64,000 nt of DNA from Roseiarcus sp963741845. Lineage in GTDB: Bacteria; Pseudomonadota; Alphaproteobacteria; Rhizobiales; Beijerinckiaceae. Of this stretch, positions 1-8,828 are shown one piece after another. The notes under the pieces are model-generated. The model worked only from the letters and a program-made list of their open reading frames with translations. It did not search any database and had not been told where the DNA came from. How positions within the stretch are numbered: the first letter of the stretch is position 1; each line of letters starts with the position of its first letter. The position numbers and the translations under genes were made by a program. The stretch is from the NCBI GenBank assembly GCA_963741845.1, contig CAVUJV010000016.1:496001-560000 (forward strand), given 5' to 3'.

Positions 1-24
1 CGTGCGACCGTCGAGAGGACACGA

Positions 25-732
25 ATGCCAAAAAGGATGTCTTGGCTGGCGCTTGGGCCGGCCGTCGCGCTTCTGGCCGCGTTGGGGGCGTCCGCGCAGG
101 ACGCCCCGCTCAACCTTCAGGCGACCCCGGCCAAGGCCGCAAAAACGGGCAAGGCCCCAAAAAGCGGGCCAGCCGCCCAGCTTTCAGCCGAGGAAGCCGT
201 GCGGCGCGCCAATGAATGGCTGGACTCGGCGCGCGTTCTGACCGCCGATTTCGTGCAGGTCGGCCCTGGCGGCAAGCGGTCGGAAGGGGAGCTCACCGTC
301 ATGCGGCCGGGTCGCATGCTGTTCAAATATCAGCAGCCGGCCCGTTTCGAGATCGTGGCCGACGGCCGTTCCGTCGCGATCATCGACCACAAGCTGCATA
401 CCCAGGACGAATATTTCATCGCGCAGACCCCGCTGAAATTCCTGCTGGCCGACCATATCGACCTCGCGCGGGACACGCGCGTCCTCAGCGTGGCGCAGGA
501 CCAGAGCTCCGTGACGATCGAGATCGAGGACAAGGCGACGCTGGGCGGCACCGCTCACGTCGAGCTCATCTTCGATCCGGCGACCTTCGCGCTCAAGCAG
601 TGGACGGTGATCGACGCCCAGGGGTTCCAGACCATCGTCACCCTGTTCAACCTCGATCTCAAGACGCCGCCCGATCCCAGCATCTTCCGCATCGAGGAAA
701 CCCCGGCGACGCTCCTGGGGCGCAAACGCTGA
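25..732 (+). CDS. lolA: LolA-like outer-membrane lipoprotein carrier protein
   Basis: Periplasmic chaperone of the LolA fold, expected to carry lipoproteins from the LolCDE complex to the outer membrane. The 235-residue product begins with a Sec signal peptide (about residues 1-25, Ala-rich before the mature start). An Ala/Lys-rich linker follows, then the LolA-like beta domain from about residue 55. The stretch around RMLFKYQQPARFEIVADG matches the family. The ATG at 25 follows a GAGAGGA ribosome-binding site. Exonuclease III lies 90 bases downstream, an arrangement common in Hyphomicrobiales. Recognition is by overall family pattern; no partner gene is visible. Confidence 0.85.
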   Translation: MPKRMSWLALGPAVALLAALGASAQDAPLNLQATPAKAAKTGKAPKSGPAAQLSAEEAVRRANEWLDSARVLTADFVQVGPGGKRSEGELTVMRPGRMLFKYQQPARFEIVADGRSVAIIDHKLHTQDEYFIAQTPLKFLLADHIDLARDTRVLSVAQDQSSVTIEIEDKATLGGTAHVELIFDPATFALKQWTVIDAQGFQTIVTLFNLDLKTPPDPSIFRIEETPATLLGRKR

Positions 733-822
733 GGCGCTTCGCCTGTGAGAAAGCCGCGGCCGCCTCTTGCCCGGCGGACCGCGATCCGTGTTTGCTGCGC
801 GCGAGCGATTTCGGGGGCTGGC

Positions 823-1629
823 TTGGATTTTTCGATTACGACCTGGAACATCAATTCGGTCCGTCTGCGCATCGACCTCGTGACGCGATACCTCGCGGAA
901 CACCGTCCCGAGGTTCTCTGCCTGCAGGAAACAAAGTGTCCCGACGCCAATTTCCCCCACGCGGCTTTCCGCGCGGCGGGCTATCCGCATATCGCGATCT
1001 GCGGGCAGAAGGGTTATCACGGCGTCGCCATCGTCTCGCGCATTCCCTTTGCCGGATCCTCGACCCGCGACTTCTGCGCCAAGGGCGACGCGCGACACCT
1101 GTGCGTGACGCTGGATGGACAGATGGCGGGCGTCGACATCCATAATTTCTATGTGCCCGCAGGCGGCGACGAGCCCGACCCGGAGATCAACCCGAAATTC
1201 GCGCACAAGCTCGCCTTCGTCGACGAGATGGCGGATTGGGGGTCCCGTGACGGCCCGGCGCGGGAGCGCGCGATTCTGGTGGGCGACCTTAATATCGCCC
1301 CGCTCGAGAATGACGTCTGGAGCCACAAGGCGCTCCTGAAGGTTGTCAGCCACACGCCCATCGAGGTCGAAAAGCTGAACAAGGCGCAGGCAGCGGGCCC
1401 CTGGCTCGACGCGCTCAGGAAGTTCGTGCCCGAGAACCAGAAGCTCTACACTTGGTGGAGCTACCGTTCCCCGGACTGGTCGAGCGCGAACAAAGGGCGC
1501 AGACTCGACCATATCTGGGTGAGCCCGGCGCTTGAGCCTTCGGTCGCCTCCATGGAAGTGCTGCGGGACGCGCGCGGCTGGGAGCGACCCTCGGACCACG
1601 CGCCTGTGAAGGCGACGCTTTCCTTCTGA
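823..1629 (+). CDS. xthA: Exodeoxyribonuclease III (xth family)
   Basis: Apurinic/apyrimidinic endonuclease and 3'-5' exonuclease for base-excision repair. Family motifs are present in order: TWNINSVR at the N terminus, LQETK with the metal-binding Glu, GDLNIAP with the catalytic Asp/Asn, RLDHIWVS, and the C-terminal SDHAPV with the Asp-His pair. I place the start at the TTG at 823, which gives an N terminus typical for the family and about 268 residues. An upstream in-frame start at 745 would add 26 residues with no resemblance to the family. The enzyme is complete. Confidence 0.9.
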   Translation: MDFSITTWNINSVRLRIDLVTRYLAEHRPEVLCLQETKCPDANFPHAAFRAAGYPHIAICGQKGYHGVAIVSRIPFAGSSTRDFCAKGDARHLCVTLDGQMAGVDIHNFYVPAGGDEPDPEINPKFAHKLAFVDEMADWGSRDGPARERAILVGDLNIAPLENDVWSHKALLKVVSHTPIEVEKLNKAQAAGPWLDALRKFVPENQKLYTWWSYRSPDWSSANKGRRLDHIWVSPALEPSVASMEVLRDARGWERPSDHAPVKATLSF

Positions 1630-1657
1630 GCGTCACGATCGTCGGGAGCAGGCGGAA

Positions 1658-4030
1658 ATGAAGTGGCGACTGTTCCGCGGGCTTCTGAGACTGCTCATCG
1701 CGCTCGTGGTCGTCGCGGTCGCCGGAACCGCCTGGCTCTTCTGGCGCGCGATGCCGACCATGTCCGGAACGGAGGCGTTGCCGGGGCTCTCGGCCGAGGT
1801 TCGCGTCTGGCGCGACGCCTACGGCGTTCCGCATGTCTTCGCGGGCTCGATGGACGACGCCGCGCGCGCGCTCGGCTACCTTCATGCGAGCGAACGGCTC
1901 TTCCAGATGGAGATCCAGCGCCGCGTCGGCCAGGGGCGCATGGCGGAATTGGCGGGCGCGGATCTCCTCGACGTCGACAAGTTCACCCGCACCCTCGGCC
2001 TCTACCGTGAAGCCGAGGGGAGCTTCTCGGCTCTGTCGCCCATGGCGCAGAGACGGCTCACGGCCTATTCCGAGGGGGTCAACGCCTTCCTCGAGAGCCA
2101 TCGGAACGCTCTGCCGGTCGAGTTCCTGCTGAGCGGCGTCCGGCCGGAGCCCTGGAAACCGGCGGACTCGCTCGTCTGGGGCAAGCTGATGGCCCTCCAG
2201 CTCTCCCACAACTACGAGCTTGAGGGTCTTCGGGCGAAGCTGCGCCAGAAGCTCGGACCCGACAAGGCGGCCTGGCTCTTCCCCGGCATGAAGCCGGACG
2301 ACCCGATCACGACCCGGCCCAGCGTCAACGAAAGCCACGCAAGCGCGGGCAGCGTCGAGGACAGGATCGGCGAACTTCTCGGTATGAACCGCGGCGCTTC
2401 CAACGAGTGGGTCATCGCGGGGTCGCGCACCGCGACGGGCAAGCCCATTCTTGCAAATGACCCTCACCTCGGCCTCGGCGCGCCGATCCTCTGGTATCTC
2501 GTGCGGATCGTGACCCCCGAAGGATCGGTCAAGGGCGGCTCGGTCCCCGGAACGCCCGGCGTGCTGCTCGGCCAGAACAACTCCATCGCCTGGGGCTTCA
2601 CCACCGCCAACACCGACGCGCAGGATCTGTTCATCGAGACGATCGATCCCGCCAATCCAGCCAATTACCTGACGCCGGACGGGCCGAGGCCCTTCGAGGT
2701 CCGCGAAGAAACGATCCACGTCAAGGACGGCGCGGACGTGAAGCTGACCGTCCGGACGACCCGCCACGGACCGGTCATCTCCGGCGTCAGCGAGCGCGTC
2801 CGCGACATCGCGGGACCCGGACAGGTCGTTGCGCTCGCCTTCACGGGCCTCGGCGACCGCGACACGTCGACGGAGGCGGTCCTTCGGCTGGACGTCGCCC
2901 GCAACTGGGACGAATTCCTGGACGCCCTTCGCCTCTTCCAGACCCCGACCCAGAATATCGTCTATGCCGACAGGACAGGCGACATAGGCTTTTTCTCGCC
3001 CGGCCTCATCCCCTTGCGGAAATCGGGCGACGGGCTGGCCCCCGTCGACGGCGCCTCCGGAGCCTTCGACTGGGTCGGGACCGTGCCGTTTGAAGAGATG
3101 CCGCAACTCCATAATCCGGAAGTGGGCTTCATCTTCAACGCCAACAACGCCAACGTGTCGGACGATCATCAGCCGACCTTCGGCCAGGACTGGGAGGAGC
3201 CGTTCCGCGCCCGCCGCATCCAGCAGTTCTTCGACACGATCGACAAGCACAGCCTCGATACGTCAGCCCGGATGCAGGCCGACCGTCTCTCCCTCGCGGC
3301 GAAGGCTCTGCAGCCGTTCATCGCCGCGATCGCGCCCTCCGACGAGCGGGCCCGGCAAGCACAGGCCATGCTCCTGCGCTGGGACGGCGTCATGGACGAG
3401 GACCGCGTCGAGCCGCTGATCTTCACCGCCTTCATGGGCTCGCTGCACCATATTCTCCTCGAGGCGAAGACCGGCCTCAAGATGGAGGCCAAGGGACCGT
3501 TCGCGGTGACGACGATGATTTCCCTCATGCGCGACCATCCGGAGTGGTGCGACGAGGCAGGAACGCCGGATCCGGGCTGCCGGAAGACGCTCGGCCGCGC
3601 CCTCGACGCCGCTCTCGCCCTCCTCGTCAAGCGAGACGGCCCCGACATGAGCCAGTGGCGCTGGGGCGCAGAGCACGTAAGCCTGCTCAGGAATCGGGTC
3701 TTCAGCCAGGTCCCGCTGTTCGACCGGCTCAGCGATCTCAGCGTCCCCTCGGGCGGCGGTTTCTACACCCTCGATCGGGGCGGCGGCGTCGAACCATCGA
3801 AGGACAAGCCCTTCGCCCGCACCCACGGGGCCGGCTACCGGGCGATCTACGACCTCTCGGACCCCGCGAAATCCCGGTTCATGATCACGACGGGCGAGTC
3901 GGGACATATCTTCTCGCCCCACTACCGCGATCTGGTCCCTCTCTGGAACGCGGTGAAGTCGATCCCGCTCGCCGGCTCCGAGGCGGACCTCGAAAAAGCC
4001 GGAGCGCGAAAGCTGACGCTGACCCCATGA
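1658..4030 (+). CDS. Penicillin acylase family protein (Ntn hydrolase)
   Basis: 790-residue N-terminal-nucleophile amidohydrolase of the penicillin/acyl-homoserine-lactone acylase family. These enzymes are made as precursors and cut themselves into alpha and beta chains. Residues 8-30 form one membrane-spanning or signal segment, so the enzyme should be periplasmic or membrane-anchored. The alpha part carries the family pattern DAYGVPHVFA and YLHASERLFQME. The autoprocessing site is Gly-Ala-Ser-Asn around residue 248, where Ser248 would become the nucleophile of the beta chain. Full length. Substrate unknown; acyl-homoserine lactones or other N-acyl amides are possible. An alpha/beta hydrolase follows after 37 bases. 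Confidence 0.88.
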   Translation: MKWRLFRGLLRLLIALVVVAVAGTAWLFWRAMPTMSGTEALPGLSAEVRVWRDAYGVPHVFAGSMDDAARALGYLHASERLFQMEIQRRVGQGRMAELAGADLLDVDKFTRTLGLYREAEGSFSALSPMAQRRLTAYSEGVNAFLESHRNALPVEFLLSGVRPEPWKPADSLVWGKLMALQLSHNYELEGLRAKLRQKLGPDKAAWLFPGMKPDDPITTRPSVNESHASAGSVEDRIGELLGMNRGASNEWVIAGSRTATGKPILANDPHLGLGAPILWYLVRIVTPEGSVKGGSVPGTPGVLLGQNNSIAWGFTTANTDAQDLFIETIDPANPANYLTPDGPRPFEVREETIHVKDGADVKLTVRTTRHGPVISGVSERVRDIAGPGQVVALAFTGLGDRDTSTEAVLRLDVARNWDEFLDALRLFQTPTQNIVYADRTGDIGFFSPGLIPLRKSGDGLAPVDGASGAFDWVGTVPFEEMPQLHNPEVGFIFNANNANVSDDHQPTFGQDWEEPFRARRIQQFFDTIDKHSLDTSARMQADRLSLAAKALQPFIAAIAPSDERARQAQAMLLRWDGVMDEDRVEPLIFTAFMGSLHHILLEAKTGLKMEAKGPFAVTTMISLMRDHPEWCDEAGTPDPGCRKTLGRALDAALALLVKRDGPDMSQWRWGAEHVSLLRNRVFSQVPLFDRLSDLSVPSGGGFYTLDRGGGVEPSKDKPFARTHGAGYRAIYDLSDPAKSRFMITTGESGHIFSPHYRDLVPLWNAVKSIPLAGSEADLEKAGARKLTLTP

Positions 4031-4067
4031 TCGCCCAGCCCCGAAGCACGGGCGCCATCGCCCCGCC

Positions 4068-4967
4068 ATGCTTGCCATCCTAAACCACCCCGTGGCTCTT
4101 CGGATCGCTCTTATTGTCCTCATCGCGCTTGCGGTTCTGGCCGCGGGTGGCCTGGGCTATGTCCGGTACGAGCTGAGGCCGCGCTCCGCCCGTCTCGATC
4201 CGCCGGCCGGACTGCCCGTCCAGAGCGTCGTCATCCCCTCGCGCTCGGGCTCCCGCCTGGCCGGCTGGTATCTACCCGGCGAGGGCCGCGGCGCGGTCCT
4301 GCTCCTGCATGGCGCGAAATCGAATCGGCTCGTCGTCGTCGATCGAATGCGAATGCTCCGGGAGGCGGGCTACGGCTCCCTCGCCATCGATTTTCAGGCC
4401 CATGGGGAAAGTCCCGGCGACATGATCTCGATGGGGCGGCTCGAATCGCTCGACGCCCGCTCGGCGCTCGACTGGCTGCGCGAGAAGCAGCCCGGAGAAC
4501 CGATCGCCGCGCTGGGAATCTCGATGGGCGGGGCTGCAATTCTGCTGGGCGAGCCGATCAAGGCGGATGCGGTGATTCTCGAATCGGTCTTCCCCGACCT
4601 CGCCGCCGGATATACGCGGCGTGTCGATGCGGCGCTCGGTCCGCTCGGGCCGCCCGTGGCGCGGCTACTTTTGCTGGCCTTGCGGATTTGGGGGGTCGAC
4701 GCCGACAAGCTGCGGCCGATCGACGGAATCCGGCGCCTGCACGTCCCGATCCTTCTGATGTCGGGGGGCGCCGATCAGAGAGTGACCGCGGACGAGGCCC
4801 GGGCGCTCTTCGCAGCCGCAAACCCGCCCAAGGAATATTGGGAGGTTCCGGGCGCCGGGCACATCGATCTCGCCTATTCCGGAGGCGAGGCCTATCGAAA
4901 CCGGCTGCTGGGCTTTCTCAATTCCACCTTGCGTGAGCGGAACTTTATCGGGGAGAAAGCGCCATGA
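4068..4967 (+). CDS. Alpha/beta hydrolase, membrane-anchored
   Basis: 299-residue alpha/beta-hydrolase-fold serine hydrolase with one N-terminal transmembrane helix (about residues 10-30), so the catalytic domain probably faces the periplasm. The fold signatures are LLLHG (oxyanion region), the nucleophile elbow GISMGG with Ser152, an acid in the SGGADQRV segment, and the catalytic His in GAGHIDL. It resembles the BAAT/YqiK-like hydrolase group of unknown substrate. It lies 37 bases behind the penicillin-acylase homologue and is probably cotranscribed with it. Confidence 0.8.
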   Translation: MLAILNHPVALRIALIVLIALAVLAAGGLGYVRYELRPRSARLDPPAGLPVQSVVIPSRSGSRLAGWYLPGEGRGAVLLLHGAKSNRLVVVDRMRMLREAGYGSLAIDFQAHGESPGDMISMGRLESLDARSALDWLREKQPGEPIAALGISMGGAAILLGEPIKADAVILESVFPDLAAGYTRRVDAALGPLGPPVARLLLLALRIWGVDADKLRPIDGIRRLHVPILLMSGGADQRVTADEARALFAAANPPKEYWEVPGAGHIDLAYSGGEAYRNRLLGFLNSTLRERNFIGEKAP

Positions 4968-5025
4968 TGCGGCTCGGAACACGTGGCCGCTGGCGGCCGG
5001 ACGCAGCCCAAGGTATTGTGATCGC

Positions 5026-5754
5026 ATGATGCAGGCTAGGCGAATCCTTATCGTCGACGATGATGTCGAACTGCGCGGCGCGCTTGTCGAACAGTTCGGG
5101 CTTCACCCGGAGTTTGAAGTCGAAGCGGTCGGCACAGCGGAAGCCGCCCTCGCGGCGGTCGCCGAGTCGGGCCCCGAGTCGGTCATCATGGACGTCGGCC
5201 TGCCCGACATGGACGGGCGCGAGGCGGTCAGGATCCTGAGGCGCGACGGCTACAAGCGGCCGATCATCATGCTGACTGCGCGCGATTCGGATGCCGACAC
5301 CGTGATCGGGCTGGATTCGGGCGCCAACGACTATATCAGCAAGCCCTTCCGCTTCGTCGTCCTGCTCGCGCGCATCCGGGCGCAGCTCCGGCAATACGAA
5401 TCGAGCGAGGACGCGGAGTTTCAGGTTGGCCCCTACACGTTCCGGCCAACTTCGAAGAATCTGGTGGGCGCGGACGGCGTGAAGCTGCGGCTGACGGAGA
5501 AAGAGTCCGCCATCCTGCGCTATCTCCATCGCGCCGACCAGCAGCCCGTCGCCCGGGAAATGTTGCTCAAGCATGTTTGGGGCTACAATTCGAACGTCAC
5601 GACCCACACGCTCGAAACGCATATCTACCGGCTGCGGCAGAAGATCGAGACCAATCCGGCGGACGCGCAGCTGCTGGTCACCGAGGGCGGCGGCTACAAG
5701 CTGATCGCCAATCCGCCGCCGGAAGAGGCCAAGGCCAGGGAGCAGGCGGAGTGA
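5026..5754 (+). CDS. OmpR/PhoB-family two-component response regulator
   Basis: Transcriptional response regulator. The receiver domain (about residues 4-120) shows IVDDDVE with the acidic pocket, the phospho-acceptor Asp in VIMDVGLPDMDG, Thr in MLTARD, and Lys in SKPFR. A winged-helix DNA-binding domain follows (about 130-230) with LTEKESAILRYL and a TLETHIYRLRQKIE recognition region. Two ATGs (5026, 5029) fit; the first is given. An upstream in-frame extension is not conserved-looking. No sensor kinase is adjacent. The stop overlaps the GTG start of a cyclic-nucleotide-domain gene, so the three genes 5026-6646 form an operon. Confidence 0.9.
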   Translation: MMQARRILIVDDDVELRGALVEQFGLHPEFEVEAVGTAEAALAAVAESGPESVIMDVGLPDMDGREAVRILRRDGYKRPIIMLTARDSDADTVIGLDSGANDYISKPFRFVVLLARIRAQLRQYESSEDAEFQVGPYTFRPTSKNLVGADGVKLRLTEKESAILRYLHRADQQPVAREMLLKHVWGYNSNVTTHTLETHIYRLRQKIETNPADAQLLVTEGGGYKLIANPPPEEAKAREQAE

Positions 5755-6227
5755 CGCTGGACCGCGACGTCGCGCGGCTTTCCCGGACGAGGCCTTTCGA
5801 TCTTATGCCTCGCGAGGCTGTGCAGCTCATCGCCTTTTCCTGCGGGAAGGTCAGAATTGAAAAGGGAGAAACCCTCTTTCTCGCCGGAGACGTCGGCGAG
5901 GCGGGCTATTTCGTCCATTCCGGGGCAATCGAGCTCATGCAGCGCGGGGAGCGCGCCGGTGTGCGGCGGGTCGAGGCGGGCGCGCTGATCGGCGAGAGCG
6001 CGCTTTACGCTCCGGTCGCACGGCAGGCGGACGCGCGCGCCTTAGAGGATACGGTCGTGATCCGGGTCCCGCGCGAGACATTCCGACGGGTGCTCGCGGA
6101 GTTTCCATCCGCCGCCGCAGCCGTCCGATCCGCCCTCGCTTCGCGCACCCGCGACCTTGTCGAGCGGCTGGACAGCGCGCGCGCCGCTTCGCTCGACCGG
6201 CCGCGCAGCCTGAGGACCGCGCCGTGA
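5751..6227 (+). CDS. Cyclic nucleotide-binding domain protein
   Basis: 158-residue protein made almost entirely of one CNMP-binding/Crp-like beta-roll. The signatures are KGETLFLAGDVGEAGYFVHSG and GALIGESALYAPVARQADARA; the last resembles the phosphate-binding cassette. There is no C-terminal helix-turn-helix, so it is not a complete Crp/Fnr regulator and may work as a sensory partner protein. The GTG start at 5751 overlaps the regulator stop (GTGA), and its own stop overlaps the next GTG the same way, so translation of the three is coupled. Confidence 0.8.
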   Translation: MTLDRDVARLSRTRPFDLMPREAVQLIAFSCGKVRIEKGETLFLAGDVGEAGYFVHSGAIELMQRGERAGVRRVEAGALIGESALYAPVARQADARALEDTVVIRVPRETFRRVLAEFPSAAAAVRSALASRTRDLVERLDSARAASLDRPRSLRTAP

Positions 6228-6646
6228 CCGGCGCCGCGAGGGATGCGCTCGCGGCCCTGCGGTCGCCGACCCTCGCGGATATCGAAGCGCTGGCCGACAC
6301 AGCTTTCGCGCGGCTTCCCCAAAGCTTCCGGCGCCTGTGCGAAGGCGTGGTCATCCGGGTCGATGATTTCCCGGACGACGAGACGCTCGATGAGATGGGC
6401 GCCGAGACCGAGTTCGATCTGCTCGGCCTCTTTCGGGGCCGAGGGCTCGCGCATCGCGGCGCCGCGAACGAAACGGGCGAAATGCCCAACATGATCTGGC
6501 TCTATCGCCGGCCCCTGCTCGACTATTGGTCCGATGGCCAGGACACGCTCGGCGAGGTCGTGACCCATGTGCTGGTCCATGAGATCGGCCACCATTTCGG
6601 CCTCTCGGACGACGATATGGCGGCGATCGAACGGCAGGCGGGCTGA
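6224..6646 (+). CDS. Metallopeptidase family protein (minimal zincin)
   Basis: About 140 residues, matching the short zincin family (Zincin_1-like). The HExxH zinc site is in VLVHEIGHHFGLSDDDM near the C terminus, where the downstream Asp is the usual third ligand of this family. The earlier LFRGRGLAHRG and the MIWLYRRPLLDYW region also fit. The start is the GTG that overlaps the preceding stop. Probably cytoplasmic; no signal peptide. Substrate unknown. Third gene of the response-regulator operon. Confidence 0.82.
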   Translation: MTGAARDALAALRSPTLADIEALADTAFARLPQSFRRLCEGVVIRVDDFPDDETLDEMGAETEFDLLGLFRGRGLAHRGAANETGEMPNMIWLYRRPLLDYWSDGQDTLGEVVTHVLVHEIGHHFGLSDDDMAAIERQAG

Positions 6647-6704
6647 GGCTTTTGACGGTGGCGCCTTCACAACGGCGTCACGTAAGCGGTAGACTGAGTT
6701 TGAG

Positions 6705-6723
6705 GCCGGAATCGCCTTCCGGC
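6705..6723. other. Small inverted repeat between operons
   Basis: GCCGGAA-TCGCC-TTCCGGC is a perfect 7-bp stem with a 5-base loop. It sits between the metallopeptidase stop and the HNH gene. No T-run follows, so it is a weak terminator candidate at best. Confidence 0.3.
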
Positions 6724-6755
6724 GCGTGCGACATGCGGAGGACGGAGCGTCTGGT

Positions 6756-7322
6756 TTGACGGTTCATGTTCAGGCAGTCACGCCGGGGAATTGCCCGGCT
6801 CTCGTGTTAAACGCGGACTTCCGGCCGCTCAGCTATTATCCATTGTCCATCTGGTGCTGGCAGGACGCGATCAAGGCCGTGTTCCTCGACCGGGTGAACA
6901 TCCTCTCCGAATACGACACGCTGGTCCGCAGCCCCTCCTTCGAGATGCGGCTCCCTTCCGTCGTTTCCCTGAAGAGCTATGTGAAGCCCACGCGGTTTCC
7001 GGCCTTCACCCGGTTCAACGTGTTCCTGCGCGACCGATTCACCTGCCAATACTGCGGTGAACGCGAGGACCTTACCTTCGACCATGTCGTTCCCCGGTCC
7101 AAGGGCGGCGTCACGAGCTGGGAGAATGTCGTGGCCGCGTGCTCGGGCTGCAATCTGAAGAAGGCCGACATGATGCCCGCGGTCGCGCGCATGTGGCCGG
7201 CGCGGTCGCCTTACCAGCCGACCGTGCATGATCTGCACCAGAACGGGCGGCTGTTCCCTCCGAACTATCTGCACGAGAGCTGGATGGATTATCTCTACTG
7301 GGACAGCGAACTGGAAGAATAA
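6756..7322 (+). CDS. HNH endonuclease family protein
   Basis: 188-residue HNH-fold nuclease of the type widespread in Alphaproteobacteria. The N-terminal half (VLNADFRPLSYYPLSIWCW) is the conserved lead-in domain. The C-terminal half has two CxxC knuckles (CQYCGE and CSGCNLKK) around FDHVVPRSKGG, which contains the catalytic His pair region, and an Asn in SWENVV. The start is taken as the TTG at 6756 behind an AGGACGGAG site. The upstream in-frame ATG at 6726 adds 10 unconserved residues. Function unproven; probably DNA repair or processing. Confidence 0.85.
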   Translation: MTVHVQAVTPGNCPALVLNADFRPLSYYPLSIWCWQDAIKAVFLDRVNILSEYDTLVRSPSFEMRLPSVVSLKSYVKPTRFPAFTRFNVFLRDRFTCQYCGEREDLTFDHVVPRSKGGVTSWENVVAACSGCNLKKADMMPAVARMWPARSPYQPTVHDLHQNGRLFPPNYLHESWMDYLYWDSELEE

Positions 7323-7457
7323 CGGGTCTTTCCCGGCTTCTTCGCAGATTCGCCGCGCGACCGCTGGGAATGCGGGATCGTATCCGGCACACCCAGGAGC
7401 GGCTCGGCGACCGGCGCGGGACTTCGGCCGGTCGCTCTCCGGAAGCGATAAGAGGCG

Positions 7458-8696
7458 TTACTCCAGCGCCTGATAGACGAGCGCCCGCAGGTCGAGCTCC
7501 GGCAGGTCGAAGCTCATCATCGACTGGGTCATGAAGAGCGCGACGATCTCCTCCTGCGGATCGACCCAGTAGTGAGTCTTGGCGGCGCCGGACCAGCCAT
7601 ATTCGCCCGCGGAGCCCGGCGCGCCGGTCGCCGCGACATCGAGCGCCACCCGGGAGCCGAGGCCGAAGCCGTAGCCGGGCAGAGGCAGGCCGCCGATCTC
7701 GAGCGGCAACAGCGGGGGCGCGATGCGGTTCGTGTGCATGAGCTCCAGCGTCTTGCGCCCGATCACGCGTGCGCCGTCGAGCGACCCGCCGTTGCAGAGC
7801 ATCTGGGCGAAACGGAAATAGTCGCCGATCGTCCCGAAAAGTCCGTGGCCGCCGCGTTGGAAAACGTCGGGCGCATCGACCGGATAGGTCGCCGTCACAT
7901 CGAGCTTGTCGTTGACGCCCTGCATCCAGGCGGCAAAGCAGCCGCCCATCGTCGTTCCGGGCAGCAGGACATCGGGGCGGCCGTACATCGCCGCGACCCG
8001 GTCGCGCTTGCCCGACGCCACGCCAAAGCCGGTGTTTGGCATCGAGAGCGGGTCGAACAGCCGCTCCTTGAGGAAGTCGCCGAGCGGCTTGCCCGAGATG
8101 ACCTCGATCAGGCGCGCCGCGACGTCGATGCCATAGCTGTATTTCCAGCGCGCGCCCGGCTGGAAGGCGAGCGGGAACCGGGCGAGATCGTCGATGACCT
8201 CCGCGAGCGTCGGGTTCGCCTGCAGGATCCGGGCGTTCTCGTACATCCGGGAAACGGCGGAGTCGCCCAGAAAATGGTACGTGAGCCCGCTGGTATGCGC
8301 CATGAGATCGCCGACCATCATCGGGCGCTCCGGGTCCACGAGGCTTCCGTCGTCGTCGGCCCGAACCTTCACGCCCGCGAATGCGGGAATGTATCTCGCC
8401 ACGGGATCGACCAGCCTGAACTTGCCCTCCTCGAGAAGCGTCATGAGCGCCGTGCAGACGATCGGCTTCGTCATCGAATAGAGGCGGAAGATCGTGTCGG
8501 CCGTCATCGGCGTCTGCGCTTCCCGGTCGCGCCAGCCGTAGTGGCCGGAATGGACCACTTTTCCCCGGCGGGCCACGAGCGTCGTGATCCCGGCATAGAC
8601 GCCGCGATCCACATAAGCCTGCATCGCCGGGCCGATCCTTTCGAGCCGGCTGGCGCTCATGCCCACGCTCTCGGGCTTCTCTACGGCAATCGTCAT
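7458..8696 (-). CDS. Serine hydrolase, beta-lactamase (class C-like) family
   Basis: 412-residue protein of the beta-lactamase/EstB-type serine hydrolase family. The SxxK motif is SMTK in IFRLYSMTKPIVC, and the YxN-type region is YSYGIDV. The third motif region near the C terminus (GAAKTHYWVDPQEEIVALFMTQ) is typical of EstB-like esterases. The start is the ATG at 8696, preceded by GGGAGGGATGG. There is no signal peptide, so it is likely a cytoplasmic esterase rather than a true beta-lactamase. Monocistronic, divergent from the next gene. Confidence 0.85.
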   Translation of the reverse strand: MTIAVEKPESVGMSASRLERIGPAMQAYVDRGVYAGITTLVARRGKVVHSGHYGWRDREAQTPMTADTIFRLYSMTKPIVCTALMTLLEEGKFRLVDPVARYIPAFAGVKVRADDDGSLVDPERPMMVGDLMAHTSGLTYHFLGDSAVSRMYENARILQANPTLAEVIDDLARFPLAFQPGARWKYSYGIDVAARLIEVISGKPLGDFLKERLFDPLSMPNTGFGVASGKRDRVAAMYGRPDVLLPGTTMGGCFAAWMQGVNDKLDVTATYPVDAPDVFQRGGHGLFGTIGDYFRFAQMLCNGGSLDGARVIGRKTLELMHTNRIAPPLLPLEIGGLPLPGYGFGLGSRVALDVAATGAPGSAGEYGWSGAAKTHYWVDPQEEIVALFMTQSMMSFDLPELDLRALVYQALE

Positions 8697-8828
8697 CCAT
8701 CCCTCCCAAAGGGGCCAACACTGTTTTCGGCGCCGTATAGCTGCCTGAAAACGGCTCCGAGGCAAGAGGGATATTGGGGAGACGCGAAGCCTGGGGCAGC
8801 GTCGCCCCGGAACGGCGCGGGTCATGCT

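Noticed and set aside
184..1599. Long minus-strand frame over lolA and xth
   Set aside because: No motifs and complete overlap with two recognised genes.
7572..8828. Plus-strand frame leading into the RBBP9-like protein
   Set aside because: This part is antisense to the serine hydrolase; only the last 190 codons from the ATG at 8829 look like a protein family.
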